Shown: positions 23,104 through 35,534, counted from the stretch's first letter. The stretch is 64,000 bases of DNA from Coprinellus micaceus (GCA_951394405.1 OX596343.1:310001-374000), one strand, 5' to 3'. A program made the numbers and translations. The notes: generated by a model not told the origin, from the sequence alone.

Positions 23104-24061
23104 ATGAACGGCGAACCGTGCTGGCACGGTTGAACCTGCGGCATAGCTCTGGTGAAACGGTCATTATCACCGTCCGGTTAGAGAGGAAAGTCGGGGCCGA
23201 CCTTGGAGCCTGGGACATTAGCACCAACACCGTACTTGGGACCAGCGGAAGAGGGGGTGGGATGCATTGAGGCGAACATCCTGAGCTCGCTGTTTGAATG
23301 AAAGGACTGGACGTCTAGAGGAGAAGGACCATTGGGGGATTGGAATAGGCATTAGCGTCATATATACGAGAGACTCCGAAATCCAGATCTGTGGCTGTAG
23401 ATGAACACGAGTTGTGCTTGAGGCAGGAGCCTTGGGCATGTGGCGTTTCTCGATCCTAAACCGCAGGCTGGCACCATGCTGGTCTTGGAATAAAGGTTCC
23501 AGCCGGTGATCTTGATCGACTCTCCAGCTCTTGCATACCCAACATTCCATTCGCAGAGGTAATTAGTTTCATGGCCATACGGGAACTTTCGTGAGTCCAA
23601 TAACAGGAGATTTCAAGTGCAGCAAGTAGAGGGCGCTTACCGTGGCCCTTCATAGTCCCAGGTTCCAGGTTCTGTAACATTCTACATTCTTCGTCCACGT
23701 TTCGCCTGCGTTTCGTTCATGACCTACTGGTTCGCAATACTGGGTTTCGGAGAAATTTGTCGGCTAGAGATCCAACGCGTAGGAAGGCGATAACAGTAGG
23801 TCATATCGGAGAGTTCGATGCGGGCTGCACACCAGTCACAATTCACAATTTGACAATGTTAATAGAATGAGATGATGGTGGTTCGGCAAGAGCAGCGGGA
23901 CCAGAGTTCCCTCCCATTCCAGCCTGGCCGCAGCCTGCCCTGAAGCGGCACGTGATAGATTGATGGCGCTGCTCATTGTTTCGGTGCAGTGAGGAAAGCG
24001 CTCTGGTCGCGGTTGGAAACAACGACGACGGACATTCTAGAATCTCTCATTGTTCCTCGGA
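23104..24061. other. Divergent intergenic region between the Pro-rich gene and CFT1
   Basis: About 960 bp serving as 5' flank for two divergent genes. On the minus strand 23274-23700 has several short open stretches with possible splice sites and could be 5' untranslated exons of the Pro-rich gene. No promoter element can be named with confidence. Confidence 0.4.
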
Positions 24062-27000
24062 ATGCAAGCCCTGAGGCAGGACATTCTCCCCCCTAGTGGA
24101 GTTGAGTTTGCCACCAGCCTCAAACTCATCCCGTCGACAACTACAAGCCTCAGTCCCCGCCATGAATTCGTATCGCGTGTTCTGTGCAATCTCGTGGTCG
24201 CCAGATCCAACTTACTTCGAATATTCGAGGTTAGGGAGGAGTCTAGCCCTATAAAACCTACACTCGAGGAAGAGCGAGAGAAGAGAGCCCATGTGAGGCG
24301 AGGAACAGAAGCCGTTGAGGGGGAAATGGAGATGGATACTCAAGGCGACGGGTTCATTAACATTGGGAAGGTGAGTAGGTCAACAGCATTGTGTTGAATT
24401 GAAATTGAGTAGCCCGCAGTCCATGCAGAAACCTGACCAGCAGCCAACGGTGACGCGGATGTACCTGGTGCGGGAGCATAAACTGCACGGAATTGTTACC
24501 GGCCTCGAGGGCGTCAAGACTATCTCGTCGCTGGACGACAAATTAGATAGGCTGGTCATCTCGTTCAAAGATGCAAAGGTGCGTTAATAATAGACTAATA
24601 TCAGGCCCCTCTGTTAACACTGTGTAGATTGCGCTACTCGAATGGTCTGACGCGAGCCACGACCTCGTCCCTGTGTCGATCCATACCTACGAGCGAGCTC
24701 CCCAACTGGTTCGTATTCTCTATCTCGGTTCAGAATCTGTTACTGAACTGGCGCAGACATCTCTCTCAGCCCCGTTATTCCGAAGTGAACTACGCGCAGA
24801 TCCACTTTCTCGCTGTGCAGCCCTGGGCCTACCGAACCACTCGATCGCCATTCTCCCGTTCTATCAAACCCAGGCGGAGCTGGAAGTGATGGAGGTCGAC
24901 TCGCCCACTCGGGACGTGCCATACTCACCCAGCTACATCCTAAACCTCGCAGCGCAGGTCGACCAAGCGATCCGGAACGTCATCGACTTCGCGTTCCTCC
25001 CAGGTTTCAACAGTCCGACACTCGCGGTGTTGTACCAAACGGAACAGACATGGACCGGGTGAGTCGGATTCCTATCCGCGTTGCGTAGTACTAACGCCCT
25101 CTCAGACGTTTGAAAGAGTACAAGGATACCTCAAAGTTGGTCATATTCACTCTCGACATGTCAGTTCAGAACTACCCTATAATCTCATCCGTCGAAAACC
25201 TTCCACACGACTGCCTTTACCTTACGCCATGCACGGAACACTTCGGTGGCCTCGTCGTCGTCACCCCCAATTCCCTCGTCTACATTGACCAGTCTTCGAA
25301 GCGTGTCGCTCTCGCTGTTAACGGCTGGGCACCAAGGACCTCCGACCTCCCGATGGCCCCCTCAACTGTCGATCTCAACCTAGAAGGGTCCCGTGCAATC
25401 TTCACCGACGACAAGACCCTGTTCCTCATTTTGAAGGAAGGGACGTTGTACCCCATCGAGATCCAAGCTGACGGCAAGATTGTGACGAAGCTGTCGATGG
25501 GAGCTCCGCTAGCACAAACGGCCGTTCCTTGTGTGCTGGAGATGATGGAAGACGGCCATTTTTTCGTTGGGAGCACGGTGGGGCCTTCGGTATTGTTGAA
25601 GGCTTCGCAGATTGAGGAAGAAGTTGAGGAAGAGGAAGGCGCCTCCACAGCTGTTGTAGACCAGGACGATGACATGGACTTGTATGACGACGGTATGTAT
25701 TCTACATCTTTGGACAATTCCCGCGATCTCAGTGAATTGCCAGATCTATATGGGGACTCTAAGCCCACCGCTCCTACGGCCAGCCAAGCAGCCGTCGCGA
25801 AGAAGACGAGGACGGTTCTGCACCTCTCCCTGAGAGACTCCCTCCCCGCATACGGCCCAATATCAAGTATGACATTCTCCCTGACCTCGGATGGAGTAAG
25901 CAACCCTTGATTGATTCACCCACTCACATACTTACTCCGATCTACTCTCCGTGAAGGACAAGCCAGTCCCTGAACTCGTGACCGCCACTGGCGCCGGGAT
26001 CGTAGGTGGGTTCACCTTGTTCCAACGTGACCTGCCCGTCCGAACGAAGAAGACACTCCATGCACTGGGGGGTACACGGGGGTTATGGTCGCTTCCTATC
26101 CGGCAGAGCGTCAAGTCCAATGTTGGGGGTGTGCAGTATGAGAAGGGGGTCAACCCATTCCAGGCGGATTACGATACCTTAATCATGAGTACAGACGTGA
26201 ACCCATCCCCCGGGTTATCAAGGGTGAGTGGGACACGGTGTGATTTACTTTAGGTGGGGAACTCATCAGCACATGCGTAGATTGCAAACAGGGGTACGGG
26301 GAAGAGTGACATCAGTATTTCAACGAGGATTCAGGGGACGATGGTCGGCGCTGCTTCGTTCTTCCAGCGCACGGCAATCTTGGTGGTGATGACCAACGCT
26401 ATCAAGGTCCTTGAACCAGGTATGGTTAAAATCATGCACCGACGTCTATAGTCTCTCTGACATGGTTTGTTACAGACGGTACCGAGCGTCAAACGATCCA
26501 GGATATGGACGGCAAGATGCCCAGACCCAAGATCCGGTCGTGCAGTATCTCGGACCCATTCGTCCTCATCCTCCGTGAAGACGACTCTCTAGGCCTCTTC
26601 ATCGGCGAGCCAGACCGAGGAAAGATAAGGAGGAAGGATATGTCGCCTATGGGCGACAAGGTTCGTCGATTTTCCCCTATTATAAACTTTCGCTGCCCCG
26701 CTGACGCCTCGCTTAGACGTCCAAATATCTTGCAGGATGTTTCTACACTGACGTTTCAGGGTTATTTGAGCAGCACTATCACAACTCAGCCCCCGCAGGT
26801 GATGCAACGGCGACCCTGCAGGCTGTGGTAAATTCTGGAAATAAGGGTCAATGGCTGCTTCTTGTTCGCCCCCAGGGTGTGCTCGAGGTTCGTCACTGTT
26901 CCATTTCTGTGGCCACATAATTTATTAATGTTAACCGTCAGCTCTGGACCCTGCCAAAGCTAACTTTAGGCTTCTCCACCGACGTTATCTCTGGCCTGGA

Positions 27001-29927
27001 AAACGTTCTTGCTGATACGCACAACCCGGCAGCATTGTCACTGCCTCAGGACCCACCAAGAAAGCCGCAGGAATTCGACATCGAGCAGGTTCTATTGGCT
27101 CCCATCGGAGAGACCGATCTCAAGCCCCATCTCTGCGTATGCCTTCGATCTCTTATTTCACCTTATTGTAACTATCTGCTTACAAACTATGCGCGCAGGT
27201 CTTCCAACGGTCTGGCCAGCTCACCGTCTACCAAGGTCTTCCACTTGGCCAGCAGACAGAAGCTGTAACCGAAGTGCGGGCCTCGCACCTGGATATTAAG
27301 TTCGTCAAGGTGTCCTCGCTAGCGTTTGAGATTCAGCGCCCAGAAGAGTCAGCGCCCGGGGAGAAGGCCGCTGTTGGGGTCCTTGCGGAACAGAAGAAGA
27401 TCCCTAGAGTGTTTGTGCCGTTCTCGACTACGACCCCGACGGGTACCACGTACTCGGGCGTGTTCTTCACTGGCGATAGACCGAACTGGATTTTTGGCAC
27501 GGACCACGGTGGCCCCCAAGTCTACCCGTCTGGGCACGCGGTCGTGAATGCATTTACGGCCTGTTCGCTTTGGGAAGGCCGGAGTGACTTCTTGATGTAT
27601 ACCGAGGACGTAGGTCTTTCCTTTTCTTATTTGTGGTTTCCCCCGACCTTCCCAACCCCCATTTGCGCCCCTCCTTTTGACTTCTTCGTTCGAGCTTCAA
27701 CTAACGTTTGTCTTCTTTTTGCTCGACGATCGTAGGGCCCAAGGCTCCTCGAATGGCTCCCCGAGTTCGACTACACGTACCCGCTTCCTTCGCGGTCGTT
27801 GCCTCGAGGCCGATCGTACTCGAACGTCGTGTTCGATCCGTCGACGTGCCTTATTGTGGCTGCGTCCTGCATGCAGGCCAAGTTCGGTCTATATGACGAG
27901 GATGGTAATCGGGTGTGGGAGCCTGATGGTGAGTCCCCGTTTTCGTTTAGCTTTGTGGCTTGGCCTTCTCCACACCCTCTTTTGGATTACCTGGCGCTCA
28001 GGCCTTCCTGAATAGGAGTTGGGAAGCGTCGAGTGGTCGAGGCGTGTTTGCTGACGGTTGTGGCTTTGCGCAGCGCCTAATGTATCGGACCCTATGACCG
28101 AGGCGTCGGGTTTGGAACTCATTTCACCCGATAGTTGGGTCACGATGGATGGGTGAGTAGTCTTTCACCGGCTAGAGTACACCTACTCCTGAACTAGCTT
28201 AACCTCCTCCCGTGATGGCAGTTTCGAGTTCGCCACCAACGAGTACATCAACGACATCACTATCGTCACTTTAGAGACTGCAGCGACAGAAACCGGCCTC
28301 AAGGACTTCATCGCAGTGGGTACGACGATCGACCGTGGAGAAGACCTAGCAGTCAAAGGCGCGGTAAGTAATGCGCTATGTGGACGTTTTCACTTCGCGA
28401 CGCCTTCCATTCAATCGAAATTGACGGGCGAAAGATCGTTCCTACCTCCATGATTCCATTGCCGGCGTCCTTCTGCACTTTCTCTGCGGCATTTCACTTA
28501 CTAGCACTTTATATTTCATTTGTTACAGGTCTACATATTCGAGATCGTCGAGGTGGTGCCAGACCCCGCGATCGCCCCCACCAGGTGGTACAAGCTTCGC
28601 CTTCGGTGCAGGGATGACGCCAAAGGCCCAGTCACCGCAGTGTGCGGCTTCCAAGGCTATGTCGTGCACTCGATGGGTCAGAAGGTATGTTCATATTCAA
28701 TCCACGTGTGACCACGAGTGAGGTATTAGTTCCTCGTTTGGGCACCACGTAGTCTCTTTCGCCATCTCCTTTGGCCTTGAGCTTATCATGCCTGACCCCA
28801 GATCTTCGTTCGGGCGTTCGATTCCGACGAGCGCCTCGTGGGGGTGGCTTTCATCGATGTGGGAATCTACGTGACGTCCTTGAGGGCATTGAAGAACTTG
28901 CTCCTCGTTGGTGACGCTGTGAAGAGTGTTATGTTTGTCGCGTTTCAGGTGCGTTAATTCCTTTTCCCGTCGCTTTCTCCCCTGTCTCCTTCCTTTCTGC
29001 GTTCTGCGCCTTGCCTACGCTTGCCCTTTTCTGGCATCCATAAACATGCGCCACCTCCACCCCCTAGACTTTCTCCGGATCCCGTTCCTGGCCATTCCGA
29101 GTTTCGATCACCCGGAGTGGCGCCAGCTAGTCGTTTTAGTTGCCGTGGCCAGTTTGCTGACCCGTGTTTTGGCCTCCCGTTGTTTGTTCCGCCCATTACA
29201 GGAAGACCCGTACAAATTGGTGCTCCTTGCGAAGGACGTTGAACACCACTGCATTACGAGCGCAGACTTCTTCTTCACTGATGAAGGCGAGCTGTCCCTG
29301 GTTACTGGCGATGAAGAAGGCGTCATAAGAACCTATCAACACAACCCGCAAGGTAAGCGTAGCCTTCCAAGTTAACGACACCCCTTGGGGCAGCTAAACA
29401 TACCTAACTGCGCCTATTCCAGACCCCGATTCGAGAGACGGCCGACACCTCCTTCTGCGCACGGAGTTCCACGGGCAGGTGGAGTACAGGGCGACCACAG
29501 TCATTGCGAAGCGGAGTAAAGACGACCCGTCCATTCCGCAGTCCAAGCTCCTCTTAGGTGCCACAGACGGCTCCCTATCCTCGTTGACACCTGTCGAGGA
29601 AGGGGCGTTCAAGCGCCTCCAGCTTCTTCAGGGACAGCTGGCCAGGAATATCCAACACACGGCGGCGCTGAACCCCAAGGCGTTCCGGTATGTTTTCCAT
29701 TTTATTCCTTGCGGCAACACGCATATTGAATCGTGCCCCGCCCCGCGTGTAGTGTCGTCAAAAACGAGTACAACTCGAAGCCGCTGCTTAAGGGTATCTT
29801 GGATGGGAACTTGCTGGCGCATTACGAGTCCCTCCCTATCACCAGGCAGAACGAGATGACCCAACAAATTGGTACAGAGAGGCAGACTGTGTTGAGAGAT
29901 TGGATCTCATTGTCGGGGCCTTGGTAG
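24062..29927 (+). CDS. CFT1: Cleavage and polyadenylation factor CFT1 (CPSF160)
   Basis: Large scaffold subunit of the nuclear cleavage and polyadenylation complex, which organises recognition of the poly(A) signal. The start MQALRQDILPPSGVEFATSL fits the family N-terminus. TRMYLVREHKLHGIVTGLEG and ISFKDAKIALLEWSDASHDL follow, the first beta-propeller signature shared with DDB1-type proteins (MMS1_N domain). Later markers are IHTYERAPQLVRILY, GFEFATNEYINDI with TIDRGEDLAVKG (start of the CPSF_A domain) and the end RNIQHTAALNPKAFR then KGILDGNLLAHYESL. About 20 exons are separated mostly by 50-60 nt introns; the intron at 28949-29201 is much longer (about 250 nt), as is the one near 27609-27735. 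The predicted length, about 1,400 residues, is normal for the family. An acidic loop EEEVEEEEG lies near 25620. I see no break. Confidence 0.93.
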
Positions 29928-30103
29928 TCTAGCCGTTCTCCTTTACATAGTCTCTTGCTGTAATACATCACCTTATATGTCGTGGACATTGGTCCAAAAC
30001 ATCCTTCGTACGAAGGACTAGAAGCAGTACCTCGCTTGGCAGTGAGGGCAAGAAAAAAAGACTCATTATTTGTCAAGATAAACAAATCTGGTGCTCCTAT
30101 AAG

Positions 30104-30175
30104 TCCGATATGGTGTAGTGGCTAACATTATCGCCTCTCACGCGATAGCCCGGGGTTCGATTCCCCGTGTCGGAA
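30104..30175 (+). tRNA. tRNA-Glu (CUC)
   Basis: A 72-nt cloverleaf. The acceptor arms TCCGATA and TGTCGGA pair with one G-T, followed by a discriminator A. The D arm lies in TGGTGTAGTGG (A box). The anticodon stem ATCGC/GCGAT holds the loop CTCTCAC with anticodon CTC. The T arm CGGGGTTCGATTCCCCG includes the B box GGTTCGATTCC. No intron. The CUC anticodon reads GAG (Glu), and the 5' part matches the usual eukaryotic tRNA-Glu. Confidence 0.96.
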
Positions 30176-30180
30176 TTTTT
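30176..30180 (+). terminator. RNA polymerase III terminator
   Basis: A run of five T residues directly after the tRNA discriminator base, the standard Pol III stop. Confidence 0.85.
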
Positions 30181-31179
30181 GCAGAAATCCTCCACTTTTT
30201 ATCTACTTGAAGTCTTGAACCGTGAAGTTTGAACGAAGTCCTTGACGGTTGACCATTGACCAATGGAAGGAACCGGACTCCGGAGGAGAGCCTACATAGA
30301 ACTGAATCTCAATGAGCATGGGAGCGGAAGGTGGATAATGATTTGGAATTTCAGCAGCATTCATTGGCACCACCCCTGAGCGCTGAGCGTTGAATCTGGC
30401 CAAGTCTAAGGTACCGGCGCAGCTCGAGAAGGCGTTTTGCCCAGAGTCATAATCAAGGTCCTATCTTCTGCCACGGACTCGGTGTCCGGCGCCAAATTAC
30501 TGACGGCGACACTTCGCAGCTCAACCACCACCACCATTCCTCCGAGCTCCAGGAAGTCTTTCGAGAATCCTTCGCTAGCGAACGAAGCAGGGGCCTGACA
30601 AGCGTCGTTATTGGACGAGGCAGAGTAGCTGAGGAGGGTCGTTGAAGCTGGCAGAAAGGATTGAACACCTGGTGCGCTCTCTCATCCGTTCACTTGACGT
30701 CCGACTCGAGGCTTACCGGTCCAGTGTATCCAAACCCTTTTGCCTATTCTAGTAGTGTGGACAAGGTGGCTAACTCTTGTGTGCGAAGACAGAGTTGTTT
30801 TCGACGAACAAGATGGGTTCCGATCCGAGGACGGCGGGCCATAATGTTCACTGGACCGTTGGCTGAGGAATCAGCCCGATTTAACGACACCGGACACACT
30901 GAGTGTTGCTGGCGGCGACTCGGACGTGAATACTATAGCGCCCATGCCCCCACCATGTCGTTCAAAGAGTCCACAAATGCCCTCACCCCCCACAGGACCA
31001 CTCTCATTCCCCAATGACGCAGCGGCCTTTGCAACAGGCGTCCATGCCACGATGATACTTGCGTGGCGACTGTGTTCTCCCTGATACCGTTTCACTGACC
31101 AATCGGTCGGCCGTTCAACCAAGGTCGCTCCTCGCGATCTGGTGGGCGTCCTGTATCGTGTGCGTACGGGTTATCTCAA
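30181..31179. other. Intergenic, no gene seen
   Basis: One kilobase between the tRNA and the first secreted-protein gene. Short open frames on both strands (for example near 30661-31017) have no domain, no consistent splice structure and no similarity to neighbouring genes. Confidence 0.45.
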
Positions 31180-31433
31180 TCACGGGCGCCTACAAGCAGT
31201 TTCGAAGCAGTGGACGGTAGAGGGCCCACATTGAGTCGAAAATACATAAGAGCATAATCGGGTGGTTCAACACCCTCAGACAACAGGTTTGTCTCCCTAC
31301 CTCTTGACGTTGGCCGTCAAACAGAGTCTCTGCACTGTGAGTCGGATTTTCATGGAGCAACGCTGGTGCTGATCAGATTCCGACCATGTCAAGCGTCATA
31401 GTTGGGCTGGCCCCACGTATCAAACTAATCCCA
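31180..31433 (+). promoter_or_regulatory. Duplicated 5' flank of secreted protein gene A
   Basis: Shares ordered blocks with the flank of gene B at about 35460-35718: CTACAAGCAGTTT (31190), then GGTTTGTCTCCC with CTCTTGACGTTG (about 31285-31312), then a GTGAGT donor-like sequence (31339) that may open a 5' UTR intron. Conserved order and spacing in otherwise diverged DNA mark these as promoter/leader sequence copied along with the gene. Confidence 0.55.
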
Positions 31434-32553
31434 ATGAATTCTCCAATCTGGACTACCCTACGAACACTTGTTCTTGCTTGCATCCTACTAGGTGCGACTG
31501 CACTCCCCGTCAGCGATTCGTCCGATGAGCCACAGGCATTTCGACCCGTAAGGGCTCCAGTTCTTTCCCTCCGCACTTGCTGAGTCTTTGCCTGGGCAGG
31601 TACATGGGCGACCGCCCACTCCTGGTAAAGGTTACCTGGTTCATTTTGAGCCGGATTCGCAACCTGTGCGGCCAGCACCGATCTACGCCGCTGGGCGCCC
31701 TATTCCACACCGCCAGGAAACTCTTCCAGCAGTTCCAGCCCCACATGCTGCACGCCCCGGCCCTCGGTACCAGCAAACTCTTCCAGCACCCCCCTCACCG
31801 AGGAGAGAGTGGTGGCATGCCCACCAGGGGCAACGCCCAGAACGACAACCATACGTCCTCGCCCCTGGGCAACATTGGGCTGCCTGGATGGGGCATACTG
31901 CAAAGCCACCAGAAGGGCCTTTCATACCCCCAGACGAGTTCCTGAATCCCCCTTCGCCACCCGCCGAGACGCCGACCAATGGGTACGATGCTGGCGACGA
32001 GGCTGGGAAAGGGAGGAGGAGGCCCGCAAATGCTGCCCCCGGATATGGGAGTGATTCCGATGGCTCATCGGTTTTCGTTGGTAATTCGGGGAAGACGCTG
32101 CAACACGGTTTGAGGAAGGCTCCTTTGCCCAAGGGAGGAGCCCCTCGAGGGGCTCTACCGAAGCAGAGTGGACCGTTGAACAAGAGCGGCCCTCTTGCGA
32201 AAGTACCGCCGAAGAAGGGGAAAGCACCACAAGGAGGCACCACACCGGCATTGAAGAAGACAATTCCCTTGAACAGGCCGTCAGGCAAGGGGAAGATTCT
32301 CCGGGGAGTTGGGTCCTCTAAGAAGGTTACTTTGCTTGCCAAGGGTCCAGCCAAGCAGAGCGCCAGACCACAGCCTGCCGGAACATTGAAGCGGCCCGTC
32401 CCCGCTCCAAAACTGTCCAAGTCTCAAAAGCCAGGGATCGGCGCCCCGAAGAAGGCCATTCCCAACGCCAGGGCCTCAAAGCCCCAGAATAAATCGCCCA
32501 CAGCGCTAAGGAAAAGGATAGCATTGGTGAAGAAGGGGGCGAAGAAGACGTAA
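31434..32553 (+). CDS. Secreted Lys/Pro-rich protein, paralogue A
   Basis: Two exons (31434-31547 and 31600-32553) encode 355 residues. MNSPIWTTLRTLVLACILLG with ATALPV is a clear signal peptide with likely cleavage after TAL. The mature part begins acidic (SDSSDEPQ), then becomes proline/glutamine/arginine-rich. After the motif AAPGYGSDSDGSSVF near the middle, the C-terminal 150 residues are strongly basic, with many short KKA/PLPKG/GPLNKSGPL-type repeats. It is a paralogue of the gene at 35719-36715: shared signal peptide (PxWTTxRTLxLxCxxLxAxALPV), a shared GYDAGDEAGKGRRRP-like stretch, the AAPGYGSDSD motif and the basic tail. No enzyme domain is present. Role unknown; candidates include cell-wall or extracellular matrix binding or a secreted effector. 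It is separated from paralogue B by a transposon nest. Confidence 0.75.
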
Positions 32554-33111
32554 GGAGCTGGGTTTCAATGCGATATCATACTGTTACGCAGACAAGCACC
32601 CGCTGTACCTTTCTTGCCATGATCGTACTAAATACAGTAAATTCCCACCGAATGATCCTGACGCTGGTGCCGAACCCTTGCTCTTCAGAGTCCATCCTCG
32701 GTGCCCGTGTGGATGGAATAGAGATTCAGAGGCATTAGGTAGGTAGTACAGTGACTACATACTCACGGCGGGACTTGGGACGTTAGCAGACGCCAAATGA
32801 TTGATGCCATTGTTTCCAAACTTCAACCCCAGTGAAAACCGAGAGCATCGGACTTGTGGGGGGCCAGGGCCGAGGGCCAGGTGCGAGGGCCACCAGTCCA
32901 TCGTTCTCGCGTTCGAACCCTATGCAGACTAAATTGTTTGAGGGTAAGATGGCGGGGTAGAGCCTAATATTTTGGTAAATTTAGCATTGTATAAATTTTA
33001 TATGCCCTATTCCTGTGGTCCCCGTACCCGAAGGAGCACCAAGCAATACATAAAACCACGGGGAGAACGACGGCCATCTGAACCTGGCCCCAAATAGTCA
33101 CTGTGTAGGTC

Positions 33112-33295
33112 GCCACGGGGGATTTTTCCTCAGACATCCCCCGGACGGGGGAAGTGCCTAGGGAAGCCTCCGATCGGTCGATTGATGAGCAGGGGAAATT
33201 CTCTCGGTTCGAAGGCGGGGGATATTTCCTCGCTCAACGGGGTTTAATTCCCAGGTCCTGGCGGGGAATTTTCGCGAAAGCGGCCAGGGGATTTG
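33112..33295. repeat. Left subterminal array of CGGGGGAT motifs
   Basis: About seven spaced copies of CGGGGGAT, AGGGGAAA or close variants, plus CCCCCGGACGGGGG as an inverted pair. This mirrors the right array and lies just inside the left terminal repeat. It is sparser than the right array. Confidence 0.7.
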
Positions 33296-34019
33296 CACAA
33301 GGCATACCCCATACACGTTTATCAAGCTCAGTGTGGTGCGTTGGGTATATCTTACAGAATAATGTGTGTGTCCGTGCATCTCTCTGAATTCCCAGTCATT
33401 TAAATATCCCGAATTTTGCTCTCGAGGGGCGCTGTACAAGGTGAGGCGGGACTTAGCGCGAAATCATGCTTCGGCTGAGAGCCCATAAAGGGCGAGCGGC
33501 TGACCGACTGCAGTCGCAGGACCAGGCCGCCTCCGATGATCGAGCAGTGGTGCTTATAACGAACACGATGCCTGTCAGCCATCGCAGTGCACATCGCCCC
33601 CGTCTGCTCCCCCCTCCCCACAATTTCAGACCAAGGTCTTTGGTGAGTCCCTTCAGTGTAACTGGCCGGCCCATAGCCCTAACCTCCCCATCGTCTGCCC
33701 CTGTAGGTTGACTCGAGGTGCCCCGATTCATGGATTCCCCGCCTTTCAATGGCAGAATGTTAGTCGTGCTAGCTACTCAAACTTTATTTTGCTACTGACT
33801 TGTGTAGTCGTGTCCGCGGGATATAGATGCTGGTATCCGAGCTTCTGTTGTTAATTATAGTTGGTGTTCGCTTCACTTTGGAATGGGGATTGTACCGCTG
33901 AATCTAAGTACTACCACTCCACCGCCTTAGGGCACTGTACTATACCATAGGACGTGGTTTCAAGTATATATTATCTCGCCTTGTATTAGTACCCCGCTCG
34001 TTCAATAAAAACCCCCGCT

Positions 34020-34350
34020 ATTACGCGCCCATATCCCCCAATGATCCCCCGCCTACCGAGTGAATTTCCCCCGGACCAAGGAATAATCCCCCGTAGGTCC
34101 AGGGAGAATTCCCCCGCCGTCCATATGACGAACGAGCAAATATCCCCCGGCGAACAGGATAAAATCCCCCAGGGCTCGCCAGGGACCTGCCGGGGGATGT
34201 GTTGCAAATGTCCGGGGGATTATACCCTGACAATCCCCCGGACCTATTTCCCCCGTTCCGAGGGATTATCTCCCGTTCGCCAGGGGATAACCCCCCGATT
34301 GGCGGGGGATCTTTCCCAGTTTGCCGGGGGATCGACCTGGGGAATTTCCC
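34020..34350. repeat. Right subterminal array of CCCCCG/CGGGGG motifs
   Basis: At least a dozen copies of the core CCCCCG or CGGGGG, most next to AT or AAT, in about 330 bp and in both orientations. The first half is mostly CCCCCG and the half near the terminus includes more CGGGGG. In CACTA elements such arrays are transposase binding sites; here that role is inferred. Open frames across this array are by-products of the repeat. Confidence 0.8.
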
Positions 34351-35534
34351 CTGGGGCTGCGTACACAGTGAGTGCCAAACAGTCGCGACACGCGTCCTCC
34401 ATTTGGCGTACATACCTGCAAAGCAATTAGGTCAGTTACAGGTAGTCGAGTGGGCCGATGAGCGTACATTCTAGTGACTTCTACACCCATCCATGGCGCT
34501 TGGGCAGAGTCTCCCAACCTTATCGGATCGGGGGCCTTACAAGGGCCCCAGTCAACACCGAATATCGATCATTTAGACTTTTAGATTGTGTTTTGGGGCA
34601 ATTATTTTTGAGGGATTCTGGCACGGGAAATACTCATGGATACTCACAATTTACGTTCATTGCAGGCCAGAGGAAGCGGCTCTCACCAGCAAGTGACGAT
34701 TTGACGTCCAACATAGCCAAACCACGTTCGCCGCGCAGAGGCTGATGCCTGCTGTGCGATTTAGCGAGCTCATCTTGGGTGGTGGGTAGCAAAAAAGGAC
34801 AAAAACATCTTCTGCCCTCAAAATTCCTTCTAAAGTAACCCCCCTACATAGCAGAGGAGCAGAGAAATGGCCTTAGGCAGAGAGGGGGCCTTGGCTTAGG
34901 CGCCAATCAAAGGCGTGCCGGCCGTGATCTCGGCCCTCGCACCTGGCCCTTGGCCCTGGCCCCCCGTTGGTCCGACCTTCTGGGTTTTCACTGGGCTTCA
35001 ACCACCACAAACTTGAACACCAACAAAAGCGCTGTCGCACCCCACTCTCATGTGGTCCGACGTCCTTTCCGTTGTTTGGCCAAATTCGCAGTGGAGGAGT
35101 ACGACCGACGAACAATTGTTGGACGAGCGTCGAGCGATTCCTTGTTGGCAACGCATGCATGCGCACATGCCACACCCACAACCCCCCCACCCAAATCTTT
35201 TCAGTGTCCACAACTGTTTCATTTGATATGGACTTGATGCCTTTCATCCCGCGCCCTCTCATAACAACACTCAGGCTCGCGCAGCTACCATCCTTGCCAT
35301 TGACTTTGCACCCAAACTTCCGGCCACCGCTAATAACCGGACAAGCATGATCCATACGATCATCCATTGCCGTCTTCGCGCTCGCTCTGGAAGGTAACGT
35401 GTAAGTACGTCCGCGTACGGTGGTGGTTGTTGCACCTACGCAATTGCACCTTACGACAGATATGCACCTACAAGCAGTTTGAAACGGGCGCTCAACGCGT
35501 GCAATGAGTGGTAACACACAATGGGTTCCATCCA

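Larger units (their letters stand above)
33099..34370. mobile_element. CACTA-like non-autonomous transposon with dense subterminal motifs
   Basis: A 1,272 bp element nested in the hAT-like one. Its ends are CACTGTGTA (33099) and TACACAGTG (34362-34370), and the next 20 bp of each end also match in inverted orientation (a CGGGGGAT / AGGGGAAA core). The trinucleotide AGT flanks both sides (33096-33098 and 34371-34373). CACTN termini, a 3-bp duplication and crowded subterminal motifs are the CACTA/EnSpm signature. The subterminal motif is ATCCCCCG or its complement, repeated in both orientations near each end. The interior is about 0.6 kb of AT-richer DNA with no transposase, so the element would need a transposase in trans. 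Confidence 0.75.
32829..34995. mobile_element. hAT-like non-autonomous transposon, interrupted by a second element
   Basis: Long imperfect terminal inverted repeats of about 70 bp. The left end begins CCAGTGAAAACC and continues to a block around GGGGGGCCAGGGCC. The right end is the inverse, GGTTTTCACTGG at 34983-34994 with the complementary block at about 34930-34965. The 8-bp word CTTCAACC flanks both ends exactly (32821-32828 and 34996-35003). CAGTG-type termini plus an 8-bp duplication are the hallmarks of hAT transposons. No transposase is encoded. Without the nested insertion the element is about 0.9 kb. It sits in the spacer between the two secreted-protein paralogues. If the right terminus is read as CCCAGTG the duplication is 7 bp instead of 8. 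Confidence 0.75.

Noticed and set aside
23140..23274. Upstream coding-like stretch MFASMHPTPSSAGPKYG as first exon of the Pro-rich gene
   Set aside because: It follows an acceptor-like AG and looks coding, but no donor/acceptor pair joins it in frame to MYQKPGFG; kept as a possibility only.
34021..34517. Overlapping open frames on both strands in the GC-rich tract
   Set aside because: They are produced by the CCCCCG/CGGGGG subterminal array of the CACTA-like element and contain no domain.
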